Positions 27,246 through 35,047 of a stretch of DNA of 64,000 nucleotides are shown here, piece by piece (position 1 is the stretch's first letter; the number at the start of each line of letters is the position of its first letter). The translations under genes and the position numbers were made by a program. The notes beneath the pieces are model-generated. The model made no database searches. It saw only the letters and a list, made by a program, of their open reading frames with translations, and was not told the origin of the DNA. This DNA is from Heminiphilus faecis (GTDB lineage Bacteria; Bacteroidota; Bacteroidia; Bacteroidales; Muribaculaceae). The DNA lies in NCBI RefSeq assembly GCF_008728965.1, contig NZ_VSMC01000014.1, positions 1-64,000 on the forward strand. The letters run 5' to 3'.

Positions 27246-28550
27246 TCAAATAAGGTTTTTCATTTGCATCGCCTCATCAGCCAGAGATTTAGCTCTATGT
27301 TTAATTTTATCTCTTAATTCTAAATCTCCTATAATCTTAATCGTATCTGCAACTATTTTCTTAATCTCTTCTGCTGATGGTACAGAATCATATTCCATAA
27401 TCTTATCATATTCCAATAAGGCCTGTAGACTCCATGTTTTATGTGAATTAGAGCCCATAAAAACACATGGTGTTCCGCCCAATGAAGCCATTATTGCCGG
27501 ATGATATCGGCCTGACACATAAGCCTGTGCATTTGCTAAAATCTTAGCGGCGGCGATTATAGGCGTCTCCATTGATATCAATGGTACAGACGTTTTTTTA
27601 GAGACCTCTTTTAAAAAGGTATCGCCCTCGCAAACCTGTATCAAAAAAATATTACCATTATAATTAGCTCGTAATTCTTTCACTAAAGAACTGTAGCTAG
27701 ATATTGCCTGTTCTTCATCAATTGTTATTTTAGCAGATGAAGATCCGGATATTAAAATATATGGTTCTGTAAAATCAAGATTATAATATGCTTCATCACA
27801 TTCGGCATCATGGGATAAATAATACTTACCATTATCAATTACATGACTATCATTAACCAAATTATACCATGAAAACAATGCATCGGGTATTAATACCGGC
27901 TTTACATCAGGCAGATGTTCTTTTACATAATTAAATGATATATTTTCCCTTGCTACTACCAATTCCGCTTTCCCAAGTATTTCATTTACTAATGCAAGAG
28001 TCTTTTCATTGCGTGTATTATTGGGTCTATCAGAAAACATCGCATTCATAAAGAATACTTTTTTACCCAATTTTTCAGCCCAATACATGCACATTGTCAT
28101 TACCAATGGCTCTCGCCATTGTGGCGTACAGAAAATAAATGACCCTTCCCCATTTACGACCATTGCATCAAAATCATATTGGTCAATATTCAACTCTGAT
28201 AAAACAGGATTCGCAGGTAAGCACTTTTTCAAATTTTTTATGGATTTCTCCATATCATGAGAGATGAAATCAAACCATTCAGCTTTTTTAGTCACTTGTT
28301 GCAACTTGTAACAAACTCTAGCCGCAAATGGCTGCACTTTATTCCAATACTTTAGTTTACCTAGAATTTTATATATAAATGATGGAAAGTATTTAAAGTA
28401 CACTATACGAGGAAATAAAAATGTAACATTGCCCGTAACTCGACCTACGATTGAATGTTTTGATCCAACAATTAATGACAGAGCCGTACTTGTCGCTCTA
28501 CATCCATAATTACCTCGTATACGATTATCACCTATGTATAAAATTCTCAT
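27246..28550 (-). CDS. Polysaccharide pyruvyl transferase family protein
   Basis: This 434-aa protein is of the CsaB/PssM-like family, which adds ketal-linked pyruvate to sugars from phosphoenolpyruvate. Visible marks are VVNGEGSFIF in the N-terminal domain and VSGRYHPAIMASLGGTPCVFMGSNSHK in the C-terminal domain. The predicted product therefore carries an acidic, phase-varied decoration. The gene is AT-rich and lies between wzx and glf in the operon. Confidence 0.85.
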   Translation of the reverse strand: MRILYIGDNRIRGNYGCRATSTALSLIVGSKHSIVGRVTGNVTFLFPRIVYFKYFPSFIYKILGKLKYWNKVQPFAARVCYKLQQVTKKAEWFDFISHDMEKSIKNLKKCLPANPVLSELNIDQYDFDAMVVNGEGSFIFCTPQWREPLVMTMCMYWAEKLGKKVFFMNAMFSDRPNNTRNEKTLALVNEILGKAELVVARENISFNYVKEHLPDVKPVLIPDALFSWYNLVNDSHVIDNGKYYLSHDAECDEAYYNLDFTEPYILISGSSSAKITIDEEQAISSYSSLVKELRANYNGNIFLIQVCEGDTFLKEVSKKTSVPLISMETPIIAAAKILANAQAYVSGRYHPAIMASLGGTPCVFMGSNSHKTWSLQALLEYDKIMEYDSVPSAEEIKKIVADTIKIIGDLELRDKIKHRAKSLADEAMQMKNLI

Positions 28551-28552
28551 AT

Positions 28553-30061
28553 CTAAAGTTTTACAAATCTTAATATCGGTTTTATAAACAATTCTTTTTC
28601 TAACTTATTCATACCGAATAAGAAAAACAAGATTAAATAAGTCACAGTATATGTAAGTATGCCGACAACCAATGATATAGGCTCGGAGTAATCACAATAA
28701 TTTAATGATATTAAACCCATTAATGTAAATACTATTGGAATTGGTAGCATTTTTATTATTTCTTTCCAAAATACGCCTATTGCTATGTTCTGATAAAGTT
28801 TATAATAAAGATTCATTATGATACCTTGTCCTATAATCAATGCACCTCCGATTGCGATGGCACATCCTACAGGACCCATCTTTTTCGATAAAAACAATTG
28901 GAACCCGAGACTAACAACTGAAATTGCAACATACAATAACGATCGAAATTTCATCTGGTTACGCGCCTGCAAAATAGTAACTCCCGAATTCTGTATTAGC
29001 GGAACAAATAGAGCTACAAAAAAAATCAATGTAATATAATAAGAGTCTAAATAACCACTTCCCGCCCATAAGATTATAAAACTTTTTCCAAACACGATGA
29101 AACCCGAAAGGATAAAAAGCATTACTATACCTTGCAACCGTCCTGTCTTAATAAATAAATCTGAAATTTCTTTATGATTATTACTCTTGGCAACCATAGC
29201 TGTCATTTTCGGCAATAATACACTCGCTATGGATGTAGAAAATTGCATGTACATTTGTTGAAGCATTATTGCTACTGAAAAAATTGCGACAGCTAATGTA
29301 CCGGATATGGCCCCAAGAACGAATTGCCCTGTTCCCCAATAAATTCTATCCATTACTGCATTCAAGAATATCCAAAATGAGTATGTCGCAATTTCTTTTA
29401 TAAAAGTCCAATTGAGTTTGCCGAATATAATTTTGACATGTAGTTTCCGCTTGCAATAAATTAAATTCAATATAAGTGTTACAAGATTAAAGATTGTTTG
29501 AACGATGACTAAAGCTACAGCTTTATATCCTACAGCAAGAACTAATATCAGAACACCGGTAGAAATTATTATACGAATTATATTTACAACCCTTTGAAAC
29601 ACAAAATTTTCATAAGCAGATATTATTGAGCCAAAAATACTTAATGGGAATGTAAATGCCAGATTAAATGTCAGAAGCAACATCATATATCTCGCTTGAT
29701 TAAGTTCTGACATCGTCATTGTATTATCAAACAACTCATCAACATTAAAATAAAGCCCTAAGCCACCACATAATGCAATGATTCCTATGATTGAATATAC
29801 AATAAGAAACATACCAAACATCTCCCATTGTTCTTTCTTTTTTCCTTCCGCACGAAATTTAGCTGTATACCGTATTATAGCATTACCAAAACCAAAATCC
29901 AATATTGTAAGGTATGCAATTACAGATGCTACCAGTGAATATAACCCATACTCATTTTGTCCCAAACACCGAAGCATATAAGGAGTATAAGCCAACCCAA
30001 CTAAAGTGTTGAGAGCGATAATCACATAGTTTAAGACTACACCGGCTTTTAGCTGATTCAC
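28553..30061 (-). CDS. Wzx-type polysaccharide flippase
   Basis: This 502-aa membrane protein of the MOP superfamily has about 14 predicted helices. It would flip the lipid-linked repeat unit from the cytoplasmic to the periplasmic face. N-terminal features such as YTPYMLRCLGQNEYGLYSLVASVIAYLTILDFGFGNAIIRY are characteristic of the family. It is strongly AT-rich. Together with the Wzy-like gene at 21901 it defines a Wzx/Wzy-dependent pathway. Confidence 0.92.
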   Translation of the reverse strand: MNQLKAGVVLNYVIIALNTLVGLAYTPYMLRCLGQNEYGLYSLVASVIAYLTILDFGFGNAIIRYTAKFRAEGKKKEQWEMFGMFLIVYSIIGIIALCGGLGLYFNVDELFDNTMTMSELNQARYMMLLLTFNLAFTFPLSIFGSIISAYENFVFQRVVNIIRIIISTGVLILVLAVGYKAVALVIVQTIFNLVTLILNLIYCKRKLHVKIIFGKLNWTFIKEIATYSFWIFLNAVMDRIYWGTGQFVLGAISGTLAVAIFSVAIMLQQMYMQFSTSIASVLLPKMTAMVAKSNNHKEISDLFIKTGRLQGIVMLFILSGFIVFGKSFIILWAGSGYLDSYYITLIFFVALFVPLIQNSGVTILQARNQMKFRSLLYVAISVVSLGFQLFLSKKMGPVGCAIAIGGALIIGQGIIMNLYYKLYQNIAIGVFWKEIIKMLPIPIVFTLMGLISLNYCDYSEPISLVVGILTYTVTYLILFFLFGMNKLEKELFIKPILRFVKL

Positions 30062-30085
30062 GTCTAAACAGACTTATGTATGAAA

Positions 30086-30916
30086 TTAGTCGAGGGAGGG
30101 GGCGAGGAGGTAGTCGAGGTCGAGGCCGTAGGCTTGGCGGTCGTTGGGGTCGAGGTTGGGGTTACGGGAGAGCTGGCGGAGGAGATGCAGTTCAAGGTGA
30201 GCGGCGCAGTCGGCAGCTATGTATCGGTAGCGGGCGGTGCGCACAAAGTGAAAAGCGGCACGGAGAGTATCGGCGTCGCCGGCATCAATGTCGTCAAGAC
30301 GTGATGCATAGTCGGCGGCAAGTCTGTGCTTGAACGCATCCTGATCAGGCACGAAAGCAATCAGGTCATTGTCGATAAGCGATGTGGCTATGCTTAAAGC
30401 TTCATCAAGAGTCATGTCAGCGAACTCCGCCGAACCGGCGCAGAGCTTCATCCATCGGTCAAGCGTGGATGAGTACCACAACAGCGGTCGATCGAAATAC
30501 AATGGATCGCGACGTGAGAGTCGGGCCGATATGACCCCAAGCAATGCGGAATCGGATATCTGACGGTCGCCTTTAACTTTGGCATTGAATACATGCGTGT
30601 ACCAACGGTTAAGAAACTTCATTGATGCAGGCCGGTGAAAAGCCATTCTATACACAAGATCAAACGGATACAGTGCCGTGAGTACAAGGTGGGGCGGTAT
30701 GGTATGAATGTATCGCTCTACCCCGTCTATCCAATGCTTGGCCTCTTTAACCACGGCAGAAAGCGGTGCGGGAGCCACATCGCGAGTGCGGTATGGGGCT
30801 GTACGCTGCATCAGCGAAAGCAGCAGGTGACCGGCACCGAACACTTTATTGCCGTCGGTATAGTCGACGACAGAGCAGTCAGGGATATTGTAAGTCGTTA
30901 AAACGTCGGTTATCAT
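30086..30916 (-). CDS. Unknown protein in UpxZ position of the capsule operon
   Basis: This is a 276-aa soluble, mostly helical protein with no family I recognise. It sits directly after the UpxY-type antiterminator, with no gap, and before wzx. In Bacteroides capsule loci this slot is held by UpxZ, a protein of about 150 residues that blocks heterologous UpxY proteins. The present protein is longer, and no UpxZ motif can be confirmed by eye. Its C-terminal helical half (about residues 165-276) would be the place to look. GC content is chromosome-like. Function is inferred from position only. Confidence 0.65.
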   Translation of the reverse strand: MITDVLTTYNIPDCSVVDYTDGNKVFGAGHLLLSLMQRTAPYRTRDVAPAPLSAVVKEAKHWIDGVERYIHTIPPHLVLTALYPFDLVYRMAFHRPASMKFLNRWYTHVFNAKVKGDRQISDSALLGVISARLSRRDPLYFDRPLLWYSSTLDRWMKLCAGSAEFADMTLDEALSIATSLIDNDLIAFVPDQDAFKHRLAADYASRLDDIDAGDADTLRAAFHFVRTARYRYIAADCAAHLELHLLRQLSRNPNLDPNDRQAYGLDLDYLLAPSLD

Positions 30917-31528
30917 TCAGCGTATAGGCTCGACATCAACAAGATCGATAGCGCATTTGGCGCACCCGAGTATATCAAGACGGACCAATAGTTCACTTTG
31001 CCCTTCATTTGACACAAGGACCTCGCCTTCAAGTCCACACAAGCTGCCGCGGATTACCCTGACTCTGTCGCCTCGTCCGTAAGTACGGTCGACAAGACCT
31101 ACCGGAGTGTCGGAATGGCCTAACATGAAGCGCAGATTTCTAATCTGCACCTCGGGAATAGTGGCCACAGGCCTGCCGCCTACAGTCGACGCGGCGGCTT
31201 TATTGGTGAGGAAACGCGATATGTATGGCTCGTTGACTACAATTCTGCGCTCACACTCTGTACAATATATAAATACAGCGGAAGTGATGACCACACGGTC
31301 GACAGATACGCGCCGTCCGGTGCGCGATACCCTGACATCTTTTTGTGTGGCAACAAAGCAGTCGTAGCCCGCTTTATGGAGTTTTTGCGCCGCCGACTTC
31401 TCGGTATTGTTCTTAACAATAGCAATGAACCAATACCTTTTGTCCACGCCTACGGCGCTGCCGACATCAAAAGATTCCGGCGTAACAATGTGTGATTCAG
31501 TTTTGATATTTATGGAATTAATATCCAT
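30917..31528 (-). CDS. UpxY-family NusG-like transcription antiterminator
   Basis: This 203-aa protein has a NusG N-terminal (NGN) domain (YWFIAIVKNNTEKSAAQKLHKAGYDCFVATQ, about residues 32-62). A C-terminal KOW motif lies at about 150-175 (GDRVRVIRGSLCGLEGEV). UpxY proteins are encoded first in Bacteroidales capsule operons and stop premature termination in their own leader, so the downstream genes are expressed. It is first in the operon, about 30 nt after a -7 box that lies inside a putative invertible segment. The start ATG is at 31526-31528. Confidence 0.92.
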   Translation of the reverse strand: MDINSINIKTESHIVTPESFDVGSAVGVDKRYWFIAIVKNNTEKSAAQKLHKAGYDCFVATQKDVRVSRTGRRVSVDRVVITSAVFIYCTECERRIVVNEPYISRFLTNKAAASTVGGRPVATIPEVQIRNLRFMLGHSDTPVGLVDRTYGRGDRVRVIRGSLCGLEGEVLVSNEGQSELLVRLDILGCAKCAIDLVDVEPIR

Positions 31529-31537
31529 ACGTCACAA

Positions 31538-31725
31538 TCTCTTTATAAGAGATACTTAATCGTATGCAAAATTAGCAATTATTTATTAAACAGCGTAATT
31601 TGGACATGAAAAATTATATACAATTGGCTCAAACAAGTGAGTGTTTATCGAAAAGAGAAGCTCTGTGGGCGTAATTTACTGAATTACAAGTACATTGTTA
31701 CTTATCACAATCTCTTATAAAGAGA
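31538..31725. promoter_or_regulatory. Putative invertible promoter of the polysaccharide operon
   Basis: TCTCTTTATAAGAGA (31538-31552) and TCTCTTATAAAGAGA (31711-31725) are exact reverse complements, separated by 158 bp. Each site is itself a dyad with 6-bp arms around TAT or ATA. Inside the segment the minus-strand -7 box TAATTTTG (31567-31574 on the plus strand as CAAAATTA) points toward the UpxY gene, so the present orientation would be ON. The geometry resembles the roughly 190-bp invertible promoters of Bacteroides fragilis capsule loci. No recombinase gene is within the window. Confidence 0.55.
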
Positions 31726-31745
31726 GTTGCATTTTATAGTCATCA

Positions 31746-31962
31746 AAAGCCGGTAAAGGCTTTCGCCTCTGTAAGCCGAGGACGAAGTCCCCGAATCAGA
31801 GCGGTAAAACACCATAAAAGAGTCAGTCAATGACTCTCGCTCCATGTTTACAAGAGATGATTAATAAGCACAATTCTTTTTCAGACTCGAAACCGAATGG
31901 TGTATCACTAACCGGGCACTTCGTACCCGACTAACAGATAGCTTGAGTCTTTAACAGACTCA
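31746..31962. other. Array of hairpins upstream of the capsule promoter
   Basis: Five stems occur in about 215 nt. They are AAAGCC/GGCTTT (31746-31763), CTCTG/CAGAG enclosing GGAC/GTCC (31767-31801), AGAGTCA/TGACTCT (31819-31837), CGGG/CCCG (31913-31929), and TGAGTCT/AGACTCA (31944-31962). An extra AGACTC at 31883 could pair alternatively with GAGTCT at 31945. There is no open reading frame. It may be a structured RNA or leader, but strand and function are unknown. The rest of the roughly 670-nt intergenic space to 32200 holds repeat copy C. Confidence 0.45.
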
Positions 31963-32050
31963 GCATGTTGCTACACAAAACATCATCACATAGGATATTT
32001 AGCAGGTCAGATGCAAAACCCGTTTGAAGAGTTAACGTCCTGTCGGAAAG

Positions 32051-32132
32051 CAGGTCCGCCAATACCATGGCGTCCGTTTATCCGTATGGCCATATAGTCC
32101 GGAACCGGCCGATGTATTACCGGCGCTCCTAC
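32051..32132. repeat. Dispersed palindromic repeat, copy C
   Basis: The left arm (32051-32090) is, in reverse complement, CCATACGGATAAACGGACGC and onward, close to the right arm of copy B. The right arm runs 32100-32132 (CCGGCCGATGTATTACCGGC, then GCTCCTAC). The two arms are imperfect inverted copies. Confidence 0.55.
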
Positions 32133-32177
32133 AAGAAGAGTTATATTTAAACAACCGTTTTTTTACATTGACGGCCG

Positions 32178-32202
32178 AAACCGACCGATGCCGAGTCGGT
32201 TT
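32178..32202 (-). terminator. Hairpin at the end of the GH8 gene
   Basis: AAACCGAC (32178-32185) and GTCGGTTT (32195-32202) form an 8-bp stem overlapping the GH8 stop codon. A good T-run does not follow on the minus strand, so termination efficiency is doubtful. Confidence 0.4.
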
Positions 32203-33436
32203 ATTTATTGCGGAAATCCAAAGAGAAATGTCCGGAGACATGAAGCATCGAGAGGAAATAGACCATCCCCTCATAGTAACGGTATTTTCCGGTAGGCGGC
32301 TCAACATCCCAAAGGCGTTGAACGTACTCCTTGGCAAGTTCACGATCAGCCTCGTCATCTGACGAAGCCAGCGCAAAAGCGGCCACGGCATTTGCGCCCG
32401 CCATACCTACGCTGTATTCTCCTTCTGAATATTTACCGTCGAGAGTGAAACGAGAGTGCCTGAAGCCGTCATTTTTAAAAAAGCGAAGCAATCGGCGCAT
32501 ACCGTCGGTCTGCCGTTCTTTATCCTCACCGGTCAAGTAATAGTCCATACCCACGTTCATGGCACAACGGATAGCGTCGTACATGTACATAGACGTGTCA
32601 TAACCAGAATATTTCCAGCGGAAAGGAGAACCGTCATAATTGCTGTAGTCCGGGTAAAGTCCGGTCACAGGATGGGCGGCATCTATAAGATGAGATCGAG
32701 ATGCTGATGCGGCTTTAGCCCAAAAATCACGATTATCGGCAGCGGTGGCCGACCACATCTGCAGAAATGCCGGCAGATGATATGACGGGTCGGTGAAATA
32801 GTATCCGCCCCTATCGGGCACAAACGTTATCATATAATTGTCGGAGTTAAACAGGTTGTAGACTCCTGTCGCCTCTCCGTTCTTGTTCATTATTTTATGA
32901 AGTATAGCATTGGCCTCATCGGTATAAAGGGGTTCATCCCATCGCTGCCCCGCAAGCAATAATGATGTGACGTAATACAATTCGCCGTCGGAAGCGTTGC
33001 TGTTACCTATCTTATTGCCTTCCGCGTCGCACTGCCAGCAAAAATATCCGTCCCACGGTGTGGATTTATCATAGGCCATATTGGCTTTACTCCACGACCA
33101 GAGCCGATCAAACTCATCGCGCCTGTCAAGCTGAACGCTTATCATCATTCCATACGACATACCCTCGGTGCGCACATCATTGTTTCCGGTGTCCATTATA
33201 AAGGCCATACCGTCATCAGACAGATAATATACGCTCTTCTCGCCATCACGATCGTAACGGTCCAAATCGCCCGGAGTGAAAAAATGGTGCCACAAGTCAT
33301 CTATACGCCTATCCACCTCTTCCCTATCTTTACCGAGAAGTGTTGTAAATAGATTCTCGCCCGACATGGGAAATGCAGTCAACACGACAGCGATTGTCAA
33401 GGTCAGACGTAGGGCTATGTTCATCATTAAGTTCAT
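32201..33436 (-). CDS. Glycoside hydrolase family 8 protein
   Basis: This 411-aa protein has an N-terminal signal peptide (MNIALRLTLTIAVVLTAFPMSG), so it is exported to the periplasm or outer membrane. It has the GH8 (alpha/alpha)6-barrel marks: VRTEGMSYGMMISVQLD with the catalytic acid Glu, WQCDAEGNK, ASDGELYYVTSLL, and DTSMYMYDAIRCAMNVGMDYYL. Family members cut beta-1,4-glucans or xylo-oligosaccharides; the Rex-type reducing-end xylosidases of gut Bacteroidota are the closest thought. It follows smpB by 18 nt in the same operon, an odd pairing. Exact substrate is unknown. Confidence 0.88.
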   Translation of the reverse strand: MNLMMNIALRLTLTIAVVLTAFPMSGENLFTTLLGKDREEVDRRIDDLWHHFFTPGDLDRYDRDGEKSVYYLSDDGMAFIMDTGNNDVRTEGMSYGMMISVQLDRRDEFDRLWSWSKANMAYDKSTPWDGYFCWQCDAEGNKIGNSNASDGELYYVTSLLLAGQRWDEPLYTDEANAILHKIMNKNGEATGVYNLFNSDNYMITFVPDRGGYYFTDPSYHLPAFLQMWSATAADNRDFWAKAASASRSHLIDAAHPVTGLYPDYSNYDGSPFRWKYSGYDTSMYMYDAIRCAMNVGMDYYLTGEDKERQTDGMRRLLRFFKNDGFRHSRFTLDGKYSEGEYSVGMAGANAVAAFALASSDDEADRELAKEYVQRLWDVEPPTGKYRYYEGMVYFLSMLHVSGHFSLDFRNK

Positions 33437-33454
33437 ATTATATATGTATCCTTT

Positions 33455-33907
33455 TTATTTTTCAAACAGGCGTGCCATAGAGCGCTTGTCCTCACGCTCT
33501 TTGATAGACTGGCGTTTGTCGTATTCTTTTTTACCGCGACCGATGCCTATTACAAGCTTGGCAAGACCGCGCTCGTTTATAAACAAGCGCAGGGGCACGA
33601 TAGTGAATCCGGTTTCCTTGCCGTTTTTTTCAAGTTTTGCAATCTCTTTTTTATTAAGGAGCAATTTACGGTCGCGGCGTTCGGCATGGTTGTTGTACGT
33701 GCCATAAAAATACTCGGCGATGTACATGTTTTTAACCCACACCTCGCCGTTATTTACAAAGCAGAACGTATCGACAAGACTTGCCTTGCCTTGACGTATA
33801 GATTTAATCTCTGTTCCCGTCAACACTATGCCGGCGGTGAAAGTATCGGTAATCGCATAATCAAAGCTGGCCCTGCGATTCTTTATGTTGATATCCTTAG
33901 CATTCAT
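33455..33907 (-). CDS. smpB: SsrA-binding protein SmpB
   Basis: SmpB binds tmRNA and delivers it to stalled ribosomes for trans-translation. It has 150 aa from the ATG at 33907; a TTG 6 nt upstream is also open. Core motifs are [23 protein letters not shown] and [13 protein letters not shown] basic C-terminal tail ([24 protein letters not shown]) enters the decoding centre. It lies 2 nt from the Yip1-like gene. The ssrA RNA itself is not in the window. Confidence 0.96.
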   Translation of the reverse strand: MNAKDINIKNRRASFDYAITDTFTAGIVLTGTEIKSIRQGKASLVDTFCFVNNGEVWVKNMYIAEYFYGTYNNHAERRDRKLLLNKKEIAKLEKNGKETGFTIVPLRLFINERGLAKLVIGIGRGKKEYDKRQSIKEREDKRSMARLFEK

Positions 33908-33909
33908 AA

Positions 33910-34464
33910 TCAAGCGTGCAGTAATAATCTTCTAAACAAAAATTCAAGCACATAAGGCGGAAGCAGGATGGAAATTGTGCTTAAAAATATATATTTCACG
34001 CCACTGTTATCTTTTATGCACATATATCGTGCGCCCATCCACATAACCAGCAATACAAATACAGGCAAAAACTGTACAACGGAAAGCTCCATCGGTATAC
34101 AGTTGCCTATTACAGATATCACAGCCAACAATGACAGATTATATATAATATATGTGTGATACTTCTTTTCATTCAATTCACCGTCGACCATTGACCGACC
34201 GAATACCGAGAACATGAATGACGCAAAAAAATATGACGCAAAATAGGCTATGAAAGTTATTATAGCCCTTTGCACAAGCTCAATAAGTCCGGCATCAATG
34301 TCATAAAAGTGCCTTATAAACACGGTGCAAGCGGTTATGCCAAGGAGCGGATAAAACCCTTCGGCACATATCTTTCGCGGATCATCACCTTTGGCGGCAA
34401 TGTCCTCCCATCCTTTGGCGGGAGATATAATAAGTTGTATGAGAAGTCCTAAAAACTTTAACAT
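33910..34464 (-). CDS. Yip1-like membrane protein
   Basis: This encodes 184 aa from the ATG at 34464. Its N-terminal [18 protein letters not shown] stretch is typical of Bacteroidota Yip1/DUF1282-like proteins, followed by about five transmembrane helices. It is first gene of the operon with smpB and the GH8 enzyme, driven by the promoter at 34484. The function is unknown. Confidence 0.75.
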   Translation of the reverse strand: MLKFLGLLIQLIISPAKGWEDIAAKGDDPRKICAEGFYPLLGITACTVFIRHFYDIDAGLIELVQRAIITFIAYFASYFFASFMFSVFGRSMVDGELNEKKYHTYIIYNLSLLAVISVIGNCIPMELSVVQFLPVFVLLVMWMGARYMCIKDNSGVKYIFLSTISILLPPYVLEFLFRRLLLHA

Positions 34465-34483
34465 CAGAAGCAATTTGATACCG

Positions 34484-34521
34484 CAAAGTTAGCAATATAT
34501 CTTAAAAAAACAGTAATTTTG
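34484..34521. promoter_or_regulatory. Divergent -7 boxes (Yip1-smpB and DUF5606)
   Basis: CAAAGTTA (34484-34491) is TAACTTTG on the minus strand, 19 nt before the Yip1-like ATG. TAATTTTG (34514-34521) serves the plus-strand gene at 34553. Both match the -7 consensus. Confidence 0.65.
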
Positions 34522-34552
34522 TATTTACGAAATTTTTTTAATAAAATACCAT

Positions 34553-34978
34553 ATGTTAAAGACAATTTTAGCAATTGCCGGAAAGCCCGGACTTTTCAAG
34601 CTGGTGAGCCAAGGCAAAAACATGCTTATTGTAGAAGCTCTCGCAACCGGCAAGCGTACGCCCGCTTACGCCCATGACAAAGTGATATCGCTCGGTGATA
34701 TCGCCATCTATACAACAGAAGATGACGTGCCCCTCGGCGATGTATTGGAAACGATAAAGACCAAGAACGAAGGTAAGGAGGTCGACGTGAAATCATTCAG
34801 CGACGATCATGAACTCCGCAAGTACTTCAAAGAGATACTGCCCGGCTTTGACGAAGACCGTGTGTACACCAACGATATAAAGAAAGTGTTTAACTGGTAC
34901 AACCTGCTTGTAGCCGCAGGTATAACCGACTTCGTTGAAAAAGAAGAGGCTCCGGCTGAAGAACAGGCCGAAGAATAA
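34553..34978 (+). CDS. DUF5606 domain protein
   Basis: This 141-aa cytoplasmic protein is well conserved in Bacteroidota (MLKTILAIAGKPGLFKLVSQGKNMLIVEAL, then FNWYNLLVAAGITDF). It has an N-terminal small beta domain, a helical C-terminal half, and an acidic tail. The family has no established function. It is monocistronic, from its own promoter to a terminator. Confidence 0.88.
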   Translation: MLKTILAIAGKPGLFKLVSQGKNMLIVEALATGKRTPAYAHDKVISLGDIAIYTTEDDVPLGDVLETIKTKNEGKEVDVKSFSDDHELRKYFKEILPGFDEDRVYTNDIKKVFNWYNLLVAAGITDFVEKEEAPAEEQAEE

Positions 34979-35001
34979 AACAGTATACACCTAAAGCAGA
35001 G

Positions 35002-35040
35002 AGGAGCTGCATCGGGCCATTACGCACCGATACAGCTCCT
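35002..35040. terminator. Terminator between DUF5606 gene and lon
   Basis: AGGAGCTG with ATCGG (35002-35015) pairs with CCGAT and CAGCTCCT (35027-35040), a two-part stem with a small bulge. It lies between convergent genes ending at 34978 and 35048 and may serve both. Confidence 0.65.
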
Positions 35041-35047
35041 TACCTGT

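Noticed and set aside
30076-30333. Gly/Arg-rich plus-strand frames
   Set aside because: Low-complexity reverse reading of the Asp/Leu-rich C-terminus of the 30086-30916 gene.
31880-31910. tRNA-like GGTTTCGAGTC on the minus strand
   Set aside because: It resembles a T-loop but no acceptor, D or anticodon stems can be drawn around it.
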